64,000 nt of DNA, taken from Methylobacillus rhizosphaerae (lineage in GTDB: Bacteria > Pseudomonadota > Gammaproteobacteria > Burkholderiales > Methylophilaceae). Made by a program: the position numbers and the translations under genes. Each line of letters begins with the position of its first letter. Position 1 is the first letter of the stretch. Positions 26,669 through 35,693 of this stretch are shown here, in pieces. The notes beneath the pieces were generated by a model. It was not told the origin of the DNA and did not search any database. It was given only the letters and a program-made list of their open reading frames with translations. The stretch is taken from the NCBI RefSeq assembly GCF_900187985.1, contig NZ_FZOA01000006.1, positions 62,001-126,000 of the forward strand, in the 5' to 3' direction.

Positions 26669-28282
26669 ATGAATATCTCCGCTTTAAACTCAAGCAACAA
26701 GTCCGGTAGCGGACGCCCAGAGCTGAATAAGAAGCACAGCCTCATTACCCAGATACTCTTTATTGGCATATTGCTTGCGGGTCTATTTTTCACGGCAATC
26801 AGCCTGAATCATGACGTCAGCAACACCGAAACCTCGACCACGACCTGGTTACCCTTCATTCTACTTGGCGTGGCCTTGCTGATTGCGCTGGGGTTTGAGT
26901 TCGTCAACGGATTCCACGATACGGCAAACGCAGTTGCCACCGTCATCTACACCCACTCACTACCAGCCAATGTGGCGGTGATCTGGTCCGGTCTCTTCAA
27001 TTTCCTTGGCGTCATGGCCTCCAGTGGTGCAGTTGCTTTCGGCATCATTTCCCTGCTGCCAGTAGAGCTGATACTACAGGTAGGATCAGCAGCAGGCTTC
27101 GCCATGGTATTTTCCTTGCTGATTGCAGCCATTCTCTGGAACCTTGGCACCTGGTTCCTCGGCTTACCAGCATCTTCCTCCCATACATTGATCGGTTCCA
27201 TCATCGGCGTAGGCGTTGCCAATGCGCTCATACATGGTCGTGATGGCACCAGCGGCATAGATTGGGGACAAGCCAGCAAGGTAGGCTATTCCCTGCTGCT
27301 TTCCCCACTGGTTGGCTTCATTGCTGCCGCCTTGGTGTTGCTAGCCCTACGCACCGTCATCAAGAATCGTGAACTGTTCCGTGAACCCAAGGGCAATAAA
27401 CCGCCACCAGCCTGGATACGCGGCCTCCTGATACTGACCTGTACAGGTGTGTCGTTTGCCCACGGCTCGAATGACGGCCAGAAAGGCATGGGCCTGATCA
27501 TGCTGATCCTGGTGGGTACTGTTCCCATGGCTTATGCCCTGAATCGTGCGATGCCGGTAGACCAGGCAGTTCAATTTGCAGCCGTTGCCCAGGTCACACA
27601 GGCTTCATTGCAAAAAATAGCGCCCGACGCAACATCCCCAGAACCCCTGGAAACCTTGTCCACGTTCGTCCGCACTAAAACGGTGACTCCACAGTTACTG
27701 CCAGCACTGGCAATCGTAACTGGCAGCATCGGCGAACAGGTCAAGGGATACGGCAGCCTGAGCAAAGTGCCAGCCAATGCCGTTGCCAACGTACGTAACG
27801 ATATGTACCTCACCTCGGAGGCCATCCGGCTGATTGATAAAAATCCAGCTGCCGTGCCACTGGATGAAGATACCAAAGCCAACCTCATGGCATTCAAGAA
27901 GGAAATCGACAAAGCCACCAAGTTCATCCCATTATGGGTGAAAGTAGCGGTCGCAATTGCCCTGGGCCTGGGCACGATGGTGGGCTGGAAACGTATTGTG
28001 GTGACCGTGGGCGAACGCATTGGTAAGACTCACCTGACTTATGCCCAGGGAGCCTCTGCAGAAACAGTAGCGATGCTGACCATAGGCGCAGCCGATCTTT
28101 ATGGATTGCCGGTTTCCACCACGCAAGTACTCTCTTCCGGCGTGGCAGGTACCATGGCGGCCAATCGCTCCGGCCTGCAAATGGCGACCATCCGCAACCT
28201 GCTGATGGCATGGATACTCACCCTGCCAATGGCCATGCTGCTGTCAGGCTCGATTTACTGGCTGTTCTCGCAATTCATCTGA
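26669..28282 (+). CDS. pit: PiT-family inorganic phosphate permease
   Basis: 537 residues with about ten membrane helices and both inverted family signatures: GFEFVNGFHDTANAVATVIY in the first half and GLPVSTTQVLSSGVAGTMAA near the end. SFAHGSNDGQKGMGLI is also conserved. A soluble insert of about 100 residues (near 330-430) separates the halves. It imports phosphate, probably as a metal-phosphate complex with protons. A PhoB box upstream suggests control by phosphate supply, activation or repression being undecided. Open frame extends upstream to 26495 inside queA, but the ATG at 26669 fits the regulatory layout. Confidence 0.9.
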   Translation: MNISALNSSNKSGSGRPELNKKHSLITQILFIGILLAGLFFTAISLNHDVSNTETSTTTWLPFILLGVALLIALGFEFVNGFHDTANAVATVIYTHSLPANVAVIWSGLFNFLGVMASSGAVAFGIISLLPVELILQVGSAAGFAMVFSLLIAAILWNLGTWFLGLPASSSHTLIGSIIGVGVANALIHGRDGTSGIDWGQASKVGYSLLLSPLVGFIAAALVLLALRTVIKNRELFREPKGNKPPPAWIRGLLILTCTGVSFAHGSNDGQKGMGLIMLILVGTVPMAYALNRAMPVDQAVQFAAVAQVTQASLQKIAPDATSPEPLETLSTFVRTKTVTPQLLPALAIVTGSIGEQVKGYGSLSKVPANAVANVRNDMYLTSEAIRLIDKNPAAVPLDEDTKANLMAFKKEIDKATKFIPLWVKVAVAIALGLGTMVGWKRIVVTVGERIGKTHLTYAQGASAETVAMLTIGAADLYGLPVSTTQVLSSGVAGTMAANRSGLQMATIRNLLMAWILTLPMAMLLSGSIYWLFSQFI

Positions 28283-28305
28283 TCGACCTCAGTTAAATAC
28301 CCATG

Positions 28306-28338
28306 ACCGCCACCCGCAGACCGGCTGGCGGTTTTTTA
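28306..28338 (+). terminator. Rho-independent terminator of pit
   Basis: ACCGCCA (28306-28312) pairs with TGGCGGT (28326-28332), followed by a T-run. Confidence 0.85.
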
Positions 28339-28377
28339 TTGCTGCACATAGCATGAACATAAATAAAATAGAGCAAT

Positions 28378-28405
28378 AAAAAAGGAGCCTAAGCTCCTTT
28401 TTTTT
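28378..28405. terminator. Bidirectional terminator between pit and proS
   Basis: AAAAAAGGAGC (28378-28388) and GCTCCTTTTTT (28393-28403) form a short-looped stem with T-runs on both strands, so it can end transcripts of pit and of the convergent proS. Confidence 0.9.
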
Positions 28406-28443
28406 ATGTGCAGCAACTGGCCACATCGGGCCAGCCATGATGC

Positions 28444-30165
28444 TTATACCGCTTGCTTGATTACTCCAGCGATATCAGCCAACGCAACAGTCTGCGCCGC
28501 TGCGTCTGTACGCGCCTGATATTCAACCTGTCCATCCTTGAGGCCCCTGTCGCCGATCACGATACGATGGGGAATCCCGATCAGCTCCATATCGGCAAAC
28601 ATGACACCAGGGCGCTCACCACGATCATCCAGCAACACATCAATCCCGGCTGCAAGCAGTTCATCGTAGAGTGCATGCGCCGCGGCCTGCACAGCCTCGC
28701 TCTTGTCATAGCCGATAGGAGTAATCGCCACAGTGAAAGGCGCCATCGCTGCAGGGAAAATAATACCGCGCTCATCATTGCCCTGTTCGATGGCAGCGCC
28801 GACAATACGTGATACACCAATGCCATAACATCCCATTTCCATGGTCTGCCTTTGGCCGTTTTCATCCAGATAGCCAGCATCCATGGCAGCCGCATACTTG
28901 GTGCGCAACTGGAAGATATGCCCGACCTCAATACCACGGCACAGACGGATAGTGCCCTTACCATCTGGACTGGCATCGCCTTCCACCACATTGCGGATAT
29001 CTGCCACTGCGACAGGTTCAGGCAGGTCACGTCCGAAATTGACGCCGGCAAGGTGCAGCTTGGGTTTATTGGCACCACAGACAAAATCACTCATGACAGC
29101 AACGCTACGATCAGCCACGACACTGACCTGCCCGGATACACCTACAGGGCCGATAAATCCCGGTGGGCAATTGAGGTGGTCACGAATTTCCTGCTCACTG
29201 GCGAAGCGGAAATTTTCCAGCCCCGCGACTTTGGCAGCCTTGATCTCATTCAATGTATGGTCGCCACGCAACAGCAGCAAGTAGAACCGGGTACTGCCAT
29301 CTTCTGCCGTTGCCATCACGGCAATGGATTTCACGGTCTGTTGCAAGGTGATACCCAACAATGCTGCCACATCTTCACAGCTTGTCTGTTTGGGCGTATC
29401 CACCTCGCGCATGACTTCTTTCGCTTCGCCCCTGGCAGAGACAGGTGCAAGAGCTTCTGCCAGCTCCACATTGGCAGCAAAGTCAGAGCTTTCGCAATAA
29501 GCCAGCGCATCCTCGCCCGAATCCGCCAACACATGGAACTCATGCGAACCGTCACCGCCAATGGCTCCGGTATCCGCACGTACAGCACGGAATTTCAGGC
29601 CCAGGCGATTGAATACATTGCTGTAGGCCTGGTACATGGTGTCGTAAGTCTTTTGCAGCGATTCCAGATCAGTATGGAAGGAATAAGCATCCTTCATCAT
29701 GAACTCGCGAGCACGCATCACACCAAAACGTGGCCGGATTTCATCGCGGAACTTGGTCTGGACCTGATAAAAATTCAGCGGCAATTGCTTGTAGGAGCGA
29801 ATTTCGCGCCGTGCAATATCCGTGATGACTTCTTCATGTGTCGGGCCAAAACAGAAATCGCGCTCATGGCGGTCACGGATTTTCAGCATCTGCGGGCCGA
29901 ATACCGCCCAACGGCCGGTTTCTTCCCAAAGCTCTTTGGGCTGCACCGCAGGCATCAGCAATTCCAGCGCTCCCGCACGGTTCATTTCCTCGCGCACCAC
30001 GGCTTCTACCTTGCGCAGAACACGCAGGCCCAAAGGCATCCAGGTGTACAAACCTGAACCCAGGCGCTTGATCATGCCAGCACGCAGCATGAGTTTATGA
30101 CTGGGCAGCTCAGCCTCTTGAGGCGCTTCTTTTTGTGTTGCTATGAAAAACTGTGACGCACGCAT
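28444..30165 (-). CDS. proS: Prolyl-tRNA synthetase (bacterial type, with editing domain)
   Basis: 573 residues, the standard length. The N-terminal [15 protein letters not shown] and [14 protein letters not shown] lead into class II motifs: [20 protein letters not shown], motif 2 [20 protein letters not shown] and motif 3 [17 protein letters not shown]. Between motifs 2 and 3 the editing insertion (about 230-400) with [16 protein letters not shown] is present, which clears Ala-tRNAPro. The C-terminal anticodon-binding domain ends the protein. Single gene, terminated at 28378-28405. Confidence 0.97.
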   Translation of the reverse strand: MRASQFFIATQKEAPQEAELPSHKLMLRAGMIKRLGSGLYTWMPLGLRVLRKVEAVVREEMNRAGALELLMPAVQPKELWEETGRWAVFGPQMLKIRDRHERDFCFGPTHEEVITDIARREIRSYKQLPLNFYQVQTKFRDEIRPRFGVMRAREFMMKDAYSFHTDLESLQKTYDTMYQAYSNVFNRLGLKFRAVRADTGAIGGDGSHEFHVLADSGEDALAYCESSDFAANVELAEALAPVSARGEAKEVMREVDTPKQTSCEDVAALLGITLQQTVKSIAVMATAEDGSTRFYLLLLRGDHTLNEIKAAKVAGLENFRFASEQEIRDHLNCPPGFIGPVGVSGQVSVVADRSVAVMSDFVCGANKPKLHLAGVNFGRDLPEPVAVADIRNVVEGDASPDGKGTIRLCRGIEVGHIFQLRTKYAAAMDAGYLDENGQRQTMEMGCYGIGVSRIVGAAIEQGNDERGIIFPAAMAPFTVAITPIGYDKSEAVQAAAHALYDELLAAGIDVLLDDRGERPGVMFADMELIGIPHRIVIGDRGLKDGQVEYQARTDAAAQTVALADIAGVIKQAV

Positions 30166-30239
30166 GTTGTCGTTTCTTTGAAAATTACAGATGGTGCGGA
30201 TTTTATCGGGAAACGTGCACCGCGTCAGCCGCTACAACA

Positions 30240-30647
30240 TCATGCCGCGAGCGCTGTTTCTTTCACCAAGGTATTCAGCCTTGTCCGCAAGGCCGCATAT
30301 TCCGGCTCCAGATCAACCACGTAGTAGTTGGCTGTCCGGCCGAAGCTCAGGTTCACCGCATATCCCAGTGCAATTGAGCGTGTCGGGAAGGGCCCAGTAG
30401 CGACGATACCACGTGTCAAGCCACCAGATGCCAGGATAACTCGCGACTGTGGTGGAATATCACCATACTGCTCGGCCTGTGAAGATGGCGTGAGATCAAC
30501 AAACTGGTAGAAAACTTTGTCCTGGTTGCCAACATCAGCAACATCCAGACGGTTCAGATAGGTTTCAATTGGGGCTTGATGCTCGTCTTCAAACACTCCG
30601 ACCAGCCGCATGCCCTTGGTAACACTGCCTCTAAATAAGGCTTTCAT
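30240..30647 (-). CDS. Hypothetical protein, 135 residues
   Basis: Not recognised. The protein begins MKALFRGSVTKGMRLVGVFE and is soluble, mixed alpha/beta, with RVILASGGLTRGIVATGPFP in the centre and a helical C-terminus (EPEYAALRTRLNTLVKET). A GGAAAGG ribosome site supports the ATG at 30647 rather than the upstream end of the frame at 30752. It lies 75 bases past the start of proS on the same strand and may be the upstream gene of a proS transcript, though the gap suggests proS has its own promoter. Confidence 0.6.
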   Translation of the reverse strand: MKALFRGSVTKGMRLVGVFEDEHQAPIETYLNRLDVADVGNQDKVFYQFVDLTPSSQAEQYGDIPPQSRVILASGGLTRGIVATGPFPTRSIALGYAVNLSFGRTANYYVVDLEPEYAALRTRLNTLVKETALAA

Positions 30648-30686
30648 TTTATTGCCTTTCCATGGAGGGTATCCATTTACTCTAAC

Positions 30687-30709
30687 GTTACCTTCGCGTC
30701 GAAAGTAAC
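30687..30709. promoter_or_regulatory. Inverted repeat 40 bases before the hypothetical gene
   Basis: GTTAC-c-TTCG then CGAA-a-GTAAC, two-part arms around a 3-base centre. Position suits an operator or leader hairpin; no regulator is implicated. Confidence 0.3.
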
Positions 30710-30889
30710 TTGATGGCAGGTTGGACTTTTGGTCGTCACCCACCGCTTTCACACCTGATCCTTAGCAAAAAGCATTCCTGCTGTTTTTTCCGGTCAAGTG
30801 CCACAACACCAACAAACTGTTATACCCTTATTGTCGCATAGGTTCCTGCTTTATGCGCTTGTTCTCAACAAAGATAAACGCCGTACGCT

Positions 30890-31420
30890 ATGACAACTCT
30901 TACTTCTTTCGAATGGGCCGCCTGGGTGCAAGCCATCGGCTCCATTGTCGCCATCTTCGCCGCCATCAGCATATCCGCCTGGCAGAACCATATAGACAAC
31001 AGTCGTCGCACCATGGAGCAGCGCGGCTACTCCAAGCGACTCATGTCCGTTACGCACAAGATCGCTTACGATATTTATTTGACACTGCACAACATAGAAC
31101 AGTTGCGTAGCAATCCATTAAAAAATGAAACACGCCAGATGCGTGACTTCAACCGCAGCAAACTAAGCCGTTTGGAAAAAGCACTACAGGCGATTCCACT
31201 GCATAATCTCGGCACCATCACCGCGATCGAGCAGGTCATGATCATTTTCTCACAGCTGGAAACTGCCAATACCCTACTGGCTCCAGAACCTGCCGACATG
31301 AAGCACCACATTGACCATGTCCCCTGCAGCGAGATTTATGGACGTAGCTGGCGTCCCATCGTAGAAGCATGCCGGGTTGCCAGCTACACCTTGCGTGGTG
31401 AAATTCTCAACTACACCTGA
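30890..31420 (+). CDS. Hypothetical protein with N-terminal membrane helix
   Basis: 176 residues. One helix near the N-terminus (WVQAIGSIVAIFAAISISAW) is followed by a cytoplasmic, basic, helix-rich domain with likely coiled-coil (NRSKLSRLEKALQAI). The layout resembles small DUF4760-like or similar single-pass proteins, but I cannot assign a family. It is convergent with the TPM gene at 31451 and has no operon partner. Confidence 0.6.
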   Translation: MTTLTSFEWAAWVQAIGSIVAIFAAISISAWQNHIDNSRRTMEQRGYSKRLMSVTHKIAYDIYLTLHNIEQLRSNPLKNETRQMRDFNRSKLSRLEKALQAIPLHNLGTITAIEQVMIIFSQLETANTLLAPEPADMKHHIDHVPCSEIYGRSWRPIVEACRVASYTLRGEILNYT

Positions 31421-31450
31421 GAACCAGGCCATGCAACAGGCGCATACCAG

Positions 31451-31960
31451 TTACAGCACAATAGGCTTGTTGGGTAACTCGTTCTTGTCATCCGGCGTGG
31501 CTGGATAATATTGCTGCAAGGATTTACCAATCTCAGTAATGGCGTAAACCACGCCCTCCTCAAACTGTCCCTGGCGGAACCTATCCTGCATGGCGTGGCA
31601 GATATCTTCCCAGCCGTGCTTCCCCAGATGGCGATTGATGCCGCGATCCGCAAGAATCTCGACATCATGGTCCGCCATCAGCAAATAGATCAGCACGCCG
31701 TTGTTCTGCTCCGTATCCCAGATTCTCAACTGTGAAAACAGGTCAATGGCCCTGTCCCGTGGCGATACGCCACGCAGGATAGCCAAGGGATGCAGGTCGC
31801 CTTCCACCACGAAGCGGATCTCACCATCATGGGTTTTCTCGCTGGCGGTAATCGCCTGCTCAATGTGATGCAACGCCGCCCTGGAGAAATGCCGCCGCAC
31901 ATGCCAGGGAGTATTGAACACATGAGCCAGCAGGCGTATCAAGGTATTCCGTTTTTTCAT
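31451..31960 (-). CDS. TPM-domain protein (short form)
   Basis: 169 residues carrying a TPM (TLP18.3/Psb32/MOLO-1) domain: ALHHIEQAITASEKTHDGEIRFV, then RDRAIDLFSQLRIWDTEQNNGVLIYL, the DHDVEILADRGINRHL block and a C-terminal CHAMQDRFRQGQFEEGV. No signal peptide and no membrane helix are seen, unlike the gene upstream. It follows the longer TPM gene by 3 bases and completes a lemA-TPM-TPM operon. Biochemical function is unknown; TPM proteins act at membranes and some have phosphatase activity. Confidence 0.85.
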   Translation of the reverse strand: MKKRNTLIRLLAHVFNTPWHVRRHFSRAALHHIEQAITASEKTHDGEIRFVVEGDLHPLAILRGVSPRDRAIDLFSQLRIWDTEQNNGVLIYLLMADHDVEILADRGINRHLGKHGWEDICHAMQDRFRQGQFEEGVVYAITEIGKSLQQYYPATPDDKNELPNKPIVL

Positions 31961-31963
31961 CGT

Positions 31964-32833
31964 TTACCAATCGCCCGAGGCGCCTCCTCCTCCAAAACCG
32001 CCACCGCCGCCGGAGAAACCACCGCCTCCCCAACCACCACCGTGCCCGCCACCATAGCCACCTCCCATCGGGATAGCGCCCATGGCAGAGCCCACCATAG
32101 TAATAAAGAAAGCGACAAAGCCCAGCGCAACTGCAAACAGAAGGCTGCCACCAAACAGCATGACGGCAGCGCCGATCAAACCGCCATTCACCGCACTGCC
32201 CAGGAAATTACCCATCATGGCACGCAATACGCCACCGAGGATCAAGCCGCCAAACAACAGCAAGGGCAGCATTTCACCAAAGTCTCCCTGTCCGCCTTGT
32301 GTCCTGGGTTGCGGTGCCGGCAGCGCCTCTCCCGCAATCAGGCGGGTAAGATAGCCTACCGCGGCATCAATCCCGCCATAGAAATTTCCCTGGCGAAATG
32401 CCGGTGCCATGACATCAGACACAATACGCTTGGCAATCACGTCGGGAATCGCCCCCTCAAGGCCATAGCCCACCTCGATACGCATCTTGCGGTCATCCTT
32501 GGCCACCAACACCAGAACACCATCGTCGACTTTGCCTCGCCCGAGCTTCCACGCTTCCACCACCCGCAGCGAATATTGCTCTATCGCTTCCGGCGCCGTA
32601 GTGGGCACCAGCAGGACGGCAATCTGGCTGCCTTTTTCCTGCTCGAATTGCGCCAGCTTGCTTTCAAGCGCTGTTTGCTCCTGCTGGCTCAATGTCCCGG
32701 TCAGGTCTGTCACTCGCGCCTTGAGATCAGGCACGGCCACTTCATCGGCCTGCGCCAGGCCTGCAACTGCCAGCCACAGCCATAACAATGGCGCCAGTAG
32801 CCTGGCGTATATGTGCGTGTTCACGAAAGCCAA
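31964..32833 (-). CDS. TPM-domain protein with glycine-rich tail (YgcG-like)
   Basis: 289 residues. A signal peptide (about 1-29, ending GLAQADEVAVPDL) is followed by a periplasmic TPM domain (VTDLTGTLSQQEQTALESKL, GSQIAVLLVPTTAPEAIEQY, DDGVLVLVAKDDRKMRIEVGYGLEG). Next come two membrane helices (about 180-250) and a tail that is almost all Gly/Ser (GGGGFGGGGASGDW at the end). This is the YgcG layout. It lies between lemA and the short TPM gene, 12 and 3 bases away. Confidence 0.9.
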   Translation of the reverse strand: MAFVNTHIYARLLAPLLWLWLAVAGLAQADEVAVPDLKARVTDLTGTLSQQEQTALESKLAQFEQEKGSQIAVLLVPTTAPEAIEQYSLRVVEAWKLGRGKVDDGVLVLVAKDDRKMRIEVGYGLEGAIPDVIAKRIVSDVMAPAFRQGNFYGGIDAAVGYLTRLIAGEALPAPQPRTQGGQGDFGEMLPLLLFGGLILGGVLRAMMGNFLGSAVNGGLIGAAVMLFGGSLLFAVALGFVAFFITMVGSAMGAIPMGGGYGGGHGGGWGGGGFSGGGGGFGGGGASGDW

Positions 32834-32845
32834 AACTCCGCTCGG

Positions 32846-33445
32846 TTACTTGTCAAAACTGACTGTAGGCGTCTTGGAAATCTCGCTTTCGTTCTCTACC
32901 GAGAAGTTAGGCTTGGTATTGTAGTCAAACATCTTGGCCGTCAGGTTGTTGGGGAACTGGCGCACGGCAGTATTGTAGGCTTGTACCGATTTGATATAAC
33001 GGTTACGCGCCACCGTCACGCGGTTCTCTGTACCTTCCAGTTGCGCCTGCAGGTCACGGAAATTGGCATCTGCCTTAAGTTGCGGATAGTTTTCCGCAAT
33101 AGCCATCAGGCGGGACAAGGCAGAAGTCATCTGGCCTTGCGCAGCCTGGAAGCGTGCAAATGCCTGTTCATCATTCAATAATTCCGGCGTTGCCTGGATA
33201 CTGCCCACTCTGGAGCGCGCATCAGCCACTTGCGTCAGCACTTCCTGCTCGTGTGCCGCGTAGCCCTTGACGGTGTTCACCAGGTTAGGCACCAGGTCAG
33301 CCCGGCGTTGGTACTGGTTCAGCACTTCCGACCAGTCCGCCTTGACCTGTTCATCCAGGGTCTGGAAGGTGTTATAGCCACAACCACTCAAACTCAGCAC
33401 CATCAGTACTGCAATCAACTTCAACCAGATTTTTTGCATTTTCAA
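32846..33445 (-). CDS. lemA: LemA-family lipoprotein
   Basis: 199 residues. The signal ends in the lipobox LSLSGC, so the protein is a lipoprotein at about Cys 22. The LemA domain is complete: YNTFQTLDEQVKADWSEVLN, QRRADLVPNLVNTVKGYA, SRLMAIAENYPQLKADANF and ENRVTVARNRYI. LemA proteins are helical-bundle envelope proteins of unsettled function, regularly paired with TPM genes as here. First gene of a three-gene leftward operon. Confidence 0.92.
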   Translation of the reverse strand: MKMQKIWLKLIAVLMVLSLSGCGYNTFQTLDEQVKADWSEVLNQYQRRADLVPNLVNTVKGYAAHEQEVLTQVADARSRVGSIQATPELLNDEQAFARFQAAQGQMTSALSRLMAIAENYPQLKADANFRDLQAQLEGTENRVTVARNRYIKSVQAYNTAVRQFPNNLTAKMFDYNTKPNFSVENESEISKTPTVSFDK

Positions 33446-33548
33446 TCCCTTTTATTCTCAAGAATCAATTCACTCTACTTCCAGCAGTTCACAGAAATCA
33501 GCACCGTTTCTGCAACCACCACCATGAACACGGATCCCCCCCACCAAA

Positions 33549-34529
33549 CTAACCTGCAGATGGAGGCAACGCCGCCGATTGCAAGTCCCGCATGGTGTCC
33601 CGCGCAAAACATAAATCATCCCAGGCCTTGGCCTTGTCCGGCAAGTTGCGTAGCAGGTAGGCCGGATGATAAGTAATAATCACCGGCACACCGTAAAAAT
33701 CATGCAACCTGCCGCGCAGGCCGGCAATACTTTTATCACTGGCAAGCAGAGACTGCGCCGCAAATTTTCCCAACGCAACAATCAGCTTGGGCTTGATCAA
33801 CTCCACCTGGCGCTTAAGGTAAGGATCGCACTTTACCACTTCCTCGCCATGCGGATCACGGTTGGCAGGCGGTCGGCACTTGAGCACATTGGCGATATAG
33901 ACATTCTCGCCGCGCTTTAGTGCAATGGCTGCCAACATATTGTCGAGCAATTGACCAGCCGGACCGACAAATGGTTCACCACGCCTATCCTCTTCTGCTC
34001 CGGGTGCTTCGCCGATGAACAGCCACTCCGCATTCGGGTCGCCAACGCCAAATACAGTCTGGGTACGCTTTTCTGCCAGGTCACATGCTTCGCACTCTGC
34101 AATATCCTTCTGTAAACCCTGCCAATCCATCGCCATGATGGCAGTCCGCCTGTCACCCTGGGAAACAACAGCCTCCTCTTCAAACTGTGGAGATGCTGCG
34201 CTTTCTCCAAATTCCGGCCCTGACTGCATGGCCTCGAAGTATTCCGGGTCGGGCTGCATACCCACATCTTCATGATTGGTAGCCTCAGGGGCAGGCTGTG
34301 CATGAGTCTCGACAGAAGCTGGCGCAGTTTCAACCACATCAGGTGCCTGGGTCGGGACTGGCTGATCAGCCGCCATAACGGCAGGAGTATCCGTGCTGGC
34401 GGCACCGGCTGCAGCGACCTGGTGCTGGTCATCATGCGCTTGCCCAGCTGCCGGCGGTACCGGTTGGCGCGAACGCCAGACTGGCAGCAGCTCCAGTTCA
34501 CGCAACATATCATCACGGCTCAGGCCCAT
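33549..34529 (-). CDS. Uracil-DNA glycosylase, family 4, with N-terminal extension
   Basis: 326 residues. The catalytic domain (about 130-315) has the family 4 signs: [20 protein letters not shown] with the active-site loop, [17 protein letters not shown], and the HPAYLLRN motif. Cysteines in [14 protein letters not shown] and near CRPP and CDPY fit the 4Fe-4S cluster. About 120 residues at the front are low-complexity, rich in Ala, Pro, Gln and Glu, a common extension in this group. It removes uracil from DNA after cytosine deamination. Last gene of the dinG-tsaB-rimI-udg operon. Confidence 0.9.
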   Translation of the reverse strand: MGLSRDDMLRELELLPVWRSRQPVPPAAGQAHDDQHQVAAAGAASTDTPAVMAADQPVPTQAPDVVETAPASVETHAQPAPEATNHEDVGMQPDPEYFEAMQSGPEFGESAASPQFEEEAVVSQGDRRTAIMAMDWQGLQKDIAECEACDLAEKRTQTVFGVGDPNAEWLFIGEAPGAEEDRRGEPFVGPAGQLLDNMLAAIALKRGENVYIANVLKCRPPANRDPHGEEVVKCDPYLKRQVELIKPKLIVALGKFAAQSLLASDKSIAGLRGRLHDFYGVPVIITYHPAYLLRNLPDKAKAWDDLCFARDTMRDLQSAALPPSAG

Positions 34530-34539
34530 GTTGCCTCCT

Positions 34540-35001
34540 TCACAATGCCGCTCCCATCAGCACGGCATCCTCGCGCCCATCGGGCGCAGGATAATAACCA
34601 CGGCGGATTGCCATTTCATTGAAGCCCATGCTTTCATAAAGACTCAACGCTGCCTGGTTTGAGGGGCGCACTTCGAGAAACATATTCAACGCCCCATGCT
34701 GGCGACCAGTGTCCATCATGTGTGCCAGCAACGTGCGCCCATAGCCCTTGCCCTGCCATGGGGCTGCAATACTGATGTTGAGCAGATGCGCCTCATCCAG
34801 CACCAGCATCATGACGGCATAACCGAGCAACTCACCCTCGCATTCATACACCCAGCAACTATGTCCTGAATTCAAGGAATCATTGAAATTTCCGCGCGTC
34901 CAGGGATAAGGGAAAATGGTCGGCTCTATCCTGGACACGGCATCCAGGTCTGCCGCTTGCATGGGCCGTAAGCTGGCCTCGGGCTTGAGTACGGTGTTCA
35001 T
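34540..35001 (-). CDS. rimI: Ribosomal-protein-S18 alanine N-acetyltransferase (RimI)
   Basis: 153 residues with a GNAT fold: LRPMQAADLDAVSRIEPTIF, then NSGHSCWVYECEGELLGYAVMMLV, the acetyl-CoA loop QGKGYGRTLLAHMMD and EVRPSNQAALSLYESMGFNEM, which is characteristic of RimI. It acetylates the N-terminal Ala of ribosomal protein S18. The start overlaps the tsaB stop by 4 bases, and rimI-tsaB pairing is a common gene order. Confidence 0.92.
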   Translation of the reverse strand: MNTVLKPEASLRPMQAADLDAVSRIEPTIFPYPWTRGNFNDSLNSGHSCWVYECEGELLGYAVMMLVLDEAHLLNISIAAPWQGKGYGRTLLAHMMDTGRQHGALNMFLEVRPSNQAALSLYESMGFNEMAIRRGYYPAPDGREDAVLMGAAL

Positions 35002-35693
35002 GCGCCTGCAGCCCTGGCTTCGCGCTCACTGGTGGTCAGCGCGACCTTGTTACGGATATAGATAGGCGCTGCTTCACTGGCTGGGCATCCAAGGCCGGCC
35101 TCAAAACCAGGTAGCGCCAGGCGTGCAATCGCTGCGGCACTTGGATAAGCATCAGAAAAACACTGATCCAGTTGCTGACCATAACGCTGTTCCAGCGCTT
35201 GTGCATATGTTTTCCAACCGCTGCCTGTCCCGGCCCAGCCTTCGCCTTTGATTTCCGGCACGGCATCCGGTGCATACAGCCCGGGTGCGATGACCTCTTG
35301 CCAGCCTGTTGCTGTCCTTTCATAAGCCGCATGGTATACCTCGCCCATACGTGCATCCAGGCAGGCAATGACTTTGTCAGCCCCCAGTGTGTCCTCAGCC
35401 AGTGCCAGCAAGGTGCTGACCCCGATCACGGGCAGGTTCGCGCCAAAAGCCAGGCCCTGGGCTACGCCGCACCCTATACGCAAGCCTGTGAATGATCCAG
35501 GCCCGGCGCCGAAGGCAATGCCATCCAGCTCACGCAATTCCACGCGGGCTTCATCCAGCAGCTCCCGCAGCAAGGGCAGGATACGCTGGGAGTGCGTCTG
35601 CCCGGCAAGCAATTCGCGTGAGTATTCCTTGCCGTCGAGCAATAGTGCGAGCGTCAGGTATTCGGTGGAGGTATCTAGGGCGAGAAGTTTCAT
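34998..35693 (-). CDS. tsaB: tRNA threonylcarbamoyladenosine synthesis protein TsaB
   Basis: 231 residues. The ASKHA-fold start MKLLALDTSTEYLTLALL and the segment LDGIAFGAGPGSFTGLRIGCG are diagnostic. TsaB joins TsaD and TsaE to make t6A37 in tRNAs reading ANN codons. It overlaps rimI and the dinG-like gene by 4 bases each, so the genes are translationally coupled. Confidence 0.95.
   Translation of the reverse strand: MKLLALDTSTEYLTLALLLDGKEYSRELLAGQTHSQRILPLLRELLDEARVELRELDGIAFGAGPGSFTGLRIGCGVAQGLAFGANLPVIGVSTLLALAEDTLGADKVIACLDARMGEVYHAAYERTATGWQEVIAPGLYAPDAVPEIKGEGWAGTGSGWKTYAQALEQRYGQQLDQCFSDAYPSAAAIARLALPGFEAGLGCPASEAAPIYIRNKVALTTSEREARAAGA

Noticed and set aside
28852..30057. 401-residue open frame opposite proS
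   Set aside because: Antisense shadow of a confidently identified prolyl-tRNA synthetase gene.
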